Of a stretch of DNA of 9,203 bases, positions 6,064 through 9,203 are shown piece by piece. The stretch is from the NCBI GenBank assembly GCA_938018155.1, contig CALIIG010000289.1, positions 1-9,203 of the forward strand, given 5' to 3'. A program made the position numbers and the translations under genes. Each line of letters opens with the position of its first letter. The stretch's first letter is position 1. A model generated the notes under the pieces. It did not search any database and was not told where the DNA came from. It saw nothing but the letters and a program-made list of their open reading frames with translations. Source of the stretch: an uncultured Prevotella sp. (GTDB taxonomy: Bacteria > Bacteroidota > Bacteroidia > Bacteroidales > Bacteroidaceae).

Positions 6064-7461
6064 CTACTCACTCTTCCCCATTTCATAAGCCTTCCACATG
6101 TCAGGGATGCCATATCCAAATACATTATCGGGATAGTTATAACGGTCACCGCTGTGTCGGATAAGGCTCATGATTTGCTTTGCACTAAGGTTTGGCAATG
6201 CCGACCAAAGGCTGGCTACCATGCCGCACATCACGGGCGACGCAAAAGACGTACCGTTTGCCTTTGTCATACTGCCGCTACCGTCAATCACTGTCGTTTG
6301 TCCGCCCATGGCACATACGTCTGGTTTCACTCTCCCGTCCTGGGAAGGGCCTACACTTGAGAACCATGTGTTAATGCCTTTGCGGTCCAGTGCACCTACG
6401 GCAAGAATGTCACGGGCATCAGCCGGCACCCCTATCTTGTGCCAAACCTCCTCACCTTCGTTGCCCGCACTGTTGGTAAGTATCATACCTTTTGATGAAA
6501 GCATCGAAGCTGTTTGAGATACAAAAGCTGTCATGCCGTTGAGATCGCGGTAACGATAGCTTGTCGAGTCGCCGTCAAATTTATGATAACCTAATGAGGC
6601 ATTGATAATATCAGCACCAATTGAATCGGCAAACTCGGCACCTGCAGTCCACGAATCTTCCTCGGCATGGGTTTCAGCAGTTCCGTCTTCCGTACGAATC
6701 AGCACGAAATCAGCATCGGGAGCAGTTCCAATCATGGTGTCAGGGCTATTGGCAGCCATGCACGACAGTACCATTGTACCATGGTAAGTATCATCGTATA
6801 TTGAACAAATACGACGCGGTGCAAAGTCGGCCGTAGCCCGAATACGCACGCAACGCAACGCCTTTATACGGTCAGCATTATGAAATCCGCCATCCATCAC
6901 GGCTATGAGCTTACCCTGACCGCGGAAGCCGGCTTCGTGAAGACGAATACCATTAAGCTGCGAAATTTGATCATAAGCCTCTCCGTATCGTCCCTTTGCA
7001 AAAGAATCGGTGCGCATACTGTCTTTAAGGGCTGTGCGTGGAGCCTGTAAAAAGCTGTCAGGCGAAGCATAAACGCGCACCACATCTTTCACAAACTTAA
7101 TCCCTTTAAGTCGGGTTGCCACATCGTCAGTAGCCGATTGAACCCAAACTGTATTATGCCATTTGCTTTTCCCCATGATTTTAAGTCCCATCCTCGACAA
7201 TGTTGTCAGGTATCGCGGTGATACAGGAAGGTCGGTTTCGTCAACTGTTATACCCTGACGTGCACGACGTTCGAGCGACCTTTTAGAGAGGAATTCTTCA
7301 GGATGTTTCAAAGTGAAAGGTGACCCATCCTTGTCAGTAAGAAAAATACGATACTGATAAACCTTCTTGCCCATAGGCACTCTGGTTCCGCGGGGACGTG
7401 CAAAAGCACCTGCAACAACAAGGGTAATGAAGAATAATGTACAGATAATTTTTTTAGTCAT
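6064..7461 (-). CDS. Exported subtilisin-family (S8) serine protease
   Basis: A 465-residue secreted serine endopeptidase. ATG at 7461 is chosen because it begins a clear signal peptide (MTKKIICTLFFITLVVAGAFA, residues 1-21); the frame is open upstream to 7557, but that extension would include the predicted promoter. Residues ~35-130 form a pro-region with FLSKRSLERRARQG and DLPVSPRYL, a pattern I associate with Bacteroidota S8 proteases. The catalytic triad is complete: D190 in IAVMDGG, H227 in YHGTMV, S405 in NGTSFASPV; the oxyanion asparagine is N334 in SAGNEG. The protein stops soon after the catalytic domain, with no C-terminal sorting domain or lipobox, so periplasmic or freely secreted location is likely. 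It converges with the metalloprotease gene and diverges from serS. Substrate is unknown. Confidence 0.95.
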   Translation of the reverse strand: MTKKIICTLFFITLVVAGAFARPRGTRVPMGKKVYQYRIFLTDKDGSPFTLKHPEEFLSKRSLERRARQGITVDETDLPVSPRYLTTLSRMGLKIMGKSKWHNTVWVQSATDDVATRLKGIKFVKDVVRVYASPDSFLQAPRTALKDSMRTDSFAKGRYGEAYDQISQLNGIRLHEAGFRGQGKLIAVMDGGFHNADRIKALRCVRIRATADFAPRRICSIYDDTYHGTMVLSCMAANSPDTMIGTAPDADFVLIRTEDGTAETHAEEDSWTAGAEFADSIGADIINASLGYHKFDGDSTSYRYRDLNGMTAFVSQTASMLSSKGMILTNSAGNEGEEVWHKIGVPADARDILAVGALDRKGINTWFSSVGPSQDGRVKPDVCAMGGQTTVIDGSGSMTKANGTSFASPVMCGMVASLWSALPNLSAKQIMSLIRHSGDRYNYPDNVFGYGIPDMWKAYEMGKSE

Positions 7462-7544
7462 GAGATATAAGAACTTAATCGCAAAATTATAATTGATTGT
7501 CAAACACGGTTTGGAAAACAAACCCGTCCGAAACCATACCGCTG

Positions 7545-7580
7545 CAAAGGTACACAAAAACTATATATATTGTTTTCAAA
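7545..7580 (-). promoter_or_regulatory. Probable promoter of the S8 protease gene
   Basis: On the minus strand, TACCTTTG (7552-7545) is an exact -7 box. The nearest TTTG upstream (7580-7577) is 24 bases away, longer than the usual 19-21, so the -33 assignment is uncertain. Predicted start near 7539 gives a leader of almost 80 bases before ATG at 7461. The leader contains a bulged stem, ACGGTTTG with CAAACCCGT, at 7506-7527. Confidence 0.55.
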
Positions 7581-7602
7581 TGAAATAATATTCGTAACTT
7601 TG
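7570..7602 (+). promoter_or_regulatory. Probable promoter of serS
   Basis: TAACTTTG (7595-7602) matches TAnnTTTG exactly and lies 35 bases before ATG at 7638. The -33 element is weak: TTG at 7570-7572, about 22 bases upstream. It adjoins the -33 region of the opposite-strand promoter for the S8 protease, so the two polymerase sites overlap. Confidence 0.55.
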
Positions 7603-7637
7603 CGAGAAATAAACCATTATATTAAAGATACAGCTTT

Positions 7638-8927
7638 ATGCTTACACTTAAACTCATCAGTGAAGAGACTGACCGTGTTATTAAGGGTCTTGAAAAGAAA
7701 CACTTCAAAGGTGCCCGTGAGGCCATAGAGAAAGTTTTAGAATATGACAAGCTTCGTCGCGAGGCACAGCAGAAACTTGACGCCAACAAGCAGCAGCAGA
7801 ACCAGCTGTCGAGGCAGATTGGCAGCCTGATGAAAGAAGGAAAGAAAGATGAAGCCGCTGCTGTTAAAGAGCAAGTAGCCGATTTAAAGGCGGCCGACAA
7901 GGCGTTACAGGAGATAAACGAGAAAGCCAACGAAGACATGATACATGTTCTTCTTGATATTCCTAACATACCAAACGAAAAGGTTCCTGAAGGAACGGAC
8001 GCATCAAATAACGTTGTTATCAAAGAAGGCGGGGTTATTCCCGAGCTTCCTGATGATGCACTCTGCCACTGGGACTTGCTGAAAAAGTTCAACCTTGTTG
8101 ACTTTGACCTCGGCGTTAAGATAACAGGCGCAGGCTTTCCTGTGTATATTGGCAAGATGGCCAGGCTGCAACGTGCGCTCGAGGCTTTCTTCCTTGACGA
8201 GGCACGCAAGGCCGGTTATCTCGAAATTCAGCCGCCTTATGTTGTCAATGAGGCTTCAGGCTACGGCACAGGACAGCTTCCTGACAAAGAGGGACAGATG
8301 TATCATGTCAACCTCGACAACCTTTTCCTTATACCAACAGCCGAGGTTCCGGTAACCAATATTTTCAGAGACGAGATACTTGACGAAAAAGACCTCCCTG
8401 TTAAACGTTGTGCTTATTCGGCCTGCTTCCGCAGAGAGGCCGGCTCTTACGGTAAGGATGTACGCGGACTGAACCGTTTACACCAGTTTGATAAGGTTGA
8501 AATAGTTCGCATTGACACCCCTGAACACTCGTATACATCATGGCATGAGATGCTCGATCATGTAGAAGGGCTGCTTAAAAAGCTCGAACTTCCCTACCAT
8601 TTGTTGCTGCTTTGCGGTGGCGATATGAGCTTTACATCGAGCATTTGTGTTGATTTCGAAACCTATTCGGCAGCACAAAAACGCTGGCTTGAGGTAAGTT
8701 CAGTATCAAACTTTGAGAGTTATCAGGCAAACCGTCTGCACTGTCGTTACCGCCATGCCGACGATAAGAAGATAGAACTATGCCATACGCTGAATGGCTC
8801 GGCACTGGCATTGCCACGTATCGTTGCTACCATCATTGAGAATAATCAAACTCCAGAGGGTATCCGCGTACCGAAAGTGCTCGTGCCTTACTGTGGCTTT
8901 GAGATGATTGATGACAAGATGGACTAA
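7638..8927 (+). CDS. serS: Seryl-tRNA synthetase
   Basis: A cytoplasmic class II aminoacyl-tRNA synthetase that charges tRNA-Ser (and tRNA-Sec where present) with serine using ATP. At 429 residues it has the normal length. The N-terminal arm (about 27-100), rich in Lys, Glu, Gln and Ala with heptad-like spacing, is the tRNA-binding coiled coil. In the catalytic core, TAE at 234-236 belongs to the serine-binding site, motif 2 is FRREAGSYGKDVRGLNRLHQF at about 264-284 with the ATP-contacting arginine in FRRE, and motif 3 is NGSALALPRIVATIIEN at 386-402 with the invariant Arg at 394. VSSVSNFESYQANRL (353-367) is the expected SSxSNxxxxQxxR segment. ATG at 7638 fits both the family start and the promoter. 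A terminator follows directly, so the gene appears to be transcribed alone. Its GC content is visibly higher than that of the left third of the window. Confidence 0.98.
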   Translation: MLTLKLISEETDRVIKGLEKKHFKGAREAIEKVLEYDKLRREAQQKLDANKQQQNQLSRQIGSLMKEGKKDEAAAVKEQVADLKAADKALQEINEKANEDMIHVLLDIPNIPNEKVPEGTDASNNVVIKEGGVIPELPDDALCHWDLLKKFNLVDFDLGVKITGAGFPVYIGKMARLQRALEAFFLDEARKAGYLEIQPPYVVNEASGYGTGQLPDKEGQMYHVNLDNLFLIPTAEVPVTNIFRDEILDEKDLPVKRCAYSACFRREAGSYGKDVRGLNRLHQFDKVEIVRIDTPEHSYTSWHEMLDHVEGLLKKLELPYHLLLLCGGDMSFTSSICVDFETYSAAQKRWLEVSSVSNFESYQANRLHCRYRHADDKKIELCHTLNGSALALPRIVATIIENNQTPEGIRVPKVLVPYCGFEMIDDKMD

Positions 8928-9004
8928 CATTAAACGATGGTTTGATTTAAACATCACACAAAATATGGAATAATATAATATTCTTATTACCAGTATTTTA
9001 TAAA

Positions 9005-9040
9005 GGCATGCTAAATGGTTTGTTTTAGCATGCCCTTATT
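9005..9040 (+). terminator. Intrinsic terminator of serS
   Basis: GGCATGCTAAA (9005-9015) and TTTAGCATGCC (9024-9034) form a perfect 11-bp stem with an 8-base loop, followed by CTTATTTTAT. It lies 78 bases after the serS stop codon and is the clearest intrinsic terminator in the window. Confidence 0.85.
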
Positions 9041-9099
9041 TTATCCATACAATATAAATGGGTTTATTTCGTAATTCAAAGTACATCATGGTTTGTTGT

Positions 9100-9120
9100 T
9101 ACCATAAACATACCATAAAA
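9100..9120. repeat. Short direct repeat, 11-base period
   Basis: TACCATAAA occurs at 9100-9108 and again at 9111-9119, one helical turn apart. The first copy's ACCAT also pairs with ATGGT at 9088-9092. It may be a binding site for a gene to the right of the window, or chance in AT-rich DNA. Confidence 0.35.
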
Positions 9121-9148
9121 GCAGGTTATTTGTGATGCATGGCTCATC

Positions 9149-9188
9149 GTTCGACGGCCGTCAGCAGCGCGTACGGCGACCGTCGAAC
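9149..9188. repeat. GC-rich inverted repeat at the right edge
   Basis: GTTCGACGG (9149-9157) is perfectly complementary to CCGTCGAAC (9180-9188). Inside it, CCGT (9158-9161) pairs with ACGG (9173-9176), giving a 13-bp stem with a 3-base bulge (CGA) and an 11-base loop. GACGGCCGTC (9153-9162) is also a perfect 10-bp palindrome. The DNA from about 9142 on is roughly two-thirds G+C, against roughly one-third just before it. The role is unknown; it is not followed by a T-run. Confidence 0.7.
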
Positions 9189-9203
9189 AATGGGTGTGAC
9201 GGC

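Noticed and set aside
7462..7557. Upstream extension of the S8 protease frame to ATG at 7557
   Set aside because: It would bury the signal peptide behind 32 unrelated residues and start upstream of the predicted -7 box at 7552-7545.
7638..8209. Long serine-rich open frame antisense to the start of serS
   Set aside because: It is a mirror of the serS codons; the plus-strand frame has full synthetase motifs and the antisense product has no recognisable domain.
9149..9188. Integron attC site
   Set aside because: The arms GTTCGAC/GTCGAAC superficially resemble attC core sites but do not fit GTTRRRY/RYYYAAC, and there is no integrase or cassette.
9149..9188. tRNA or rRNA gene fragment suggested by GTTCGA
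   Set aside because: No acceptor or anticodon stem can be built around it, and the inverted repeat does not fit a cloverleaf.

Overview
The window looks like chromosomal DNA from a Bacteroidales bacterium, most likely Prevotella or a close relative. The evidence is threefold. Promoter-like sequences match the Bacteroidota pattern TTTG ... TAnnTTTG upstream of most genes. The HExxHxxGxxH metalloprotease has the architecture of the DUF5117/DUF5118 secreted proteases of this phylum. The family M49 peptidase has the HECLGH form seen in Bacteroides. Species cannot be assigned from this alone.

Layout, left to right. Positions 1-2342 (minus strand) hold an apparent two-gene unit: a small AraC-type regulator followed, 9 bases later and in the same reading frame, by a dipeptidyl peptidase III (M49) gene that runs off the left edge. 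Positions 2343-2916 are very AT-rich; they carry the promoter and nested palindromes of the AraC gene and one doubtful 67-codon ORF. Positions 2917-3273 (minus) encode an MmcQ/YjbR protein. Positions 3371-5755 (plus) encode a large exported zinc metalloprotease, divergent from mmcQ. A hairpin terminator and an AT-rich spacer follow. Positions 6064-7461 (minus) encode an exported subtilisin-family (S8) protease, convergent with the metalloprotease. Positions 7638-8927 (plus) encode seryl-tRNA synthetase, divergent from the subtilase, with a strong terminator after it. The last ~60 bases switch abruptly to GC-rich sequence with a long inverted repeat.

Three of the six recognisable genes are peptidases: two exported endopeptidases and one dipeptidyl peptidase without a visible signal peptide. 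A peptide-using lifestyle, with outside digestion followed by cytoplasmic dipeptide release, is a reasonable inference, but nothing shows that the three are co-regulated. They lie in separate transcription units.

I see no CRISPR array, transposase, phage gene, tRNA or rRNA. Every confidently called gene belongs to a known family. The more unusual signals are non-coding: two exactly superimposed, oppositely oriented promoters between mmcQ and the metalloprotease; nested palindromes just downstream of the predicted AraC start site; a 32-bp near-perfect palindrome inside the DPP III coding sequence; and the GC-rich dyad at the right edge.
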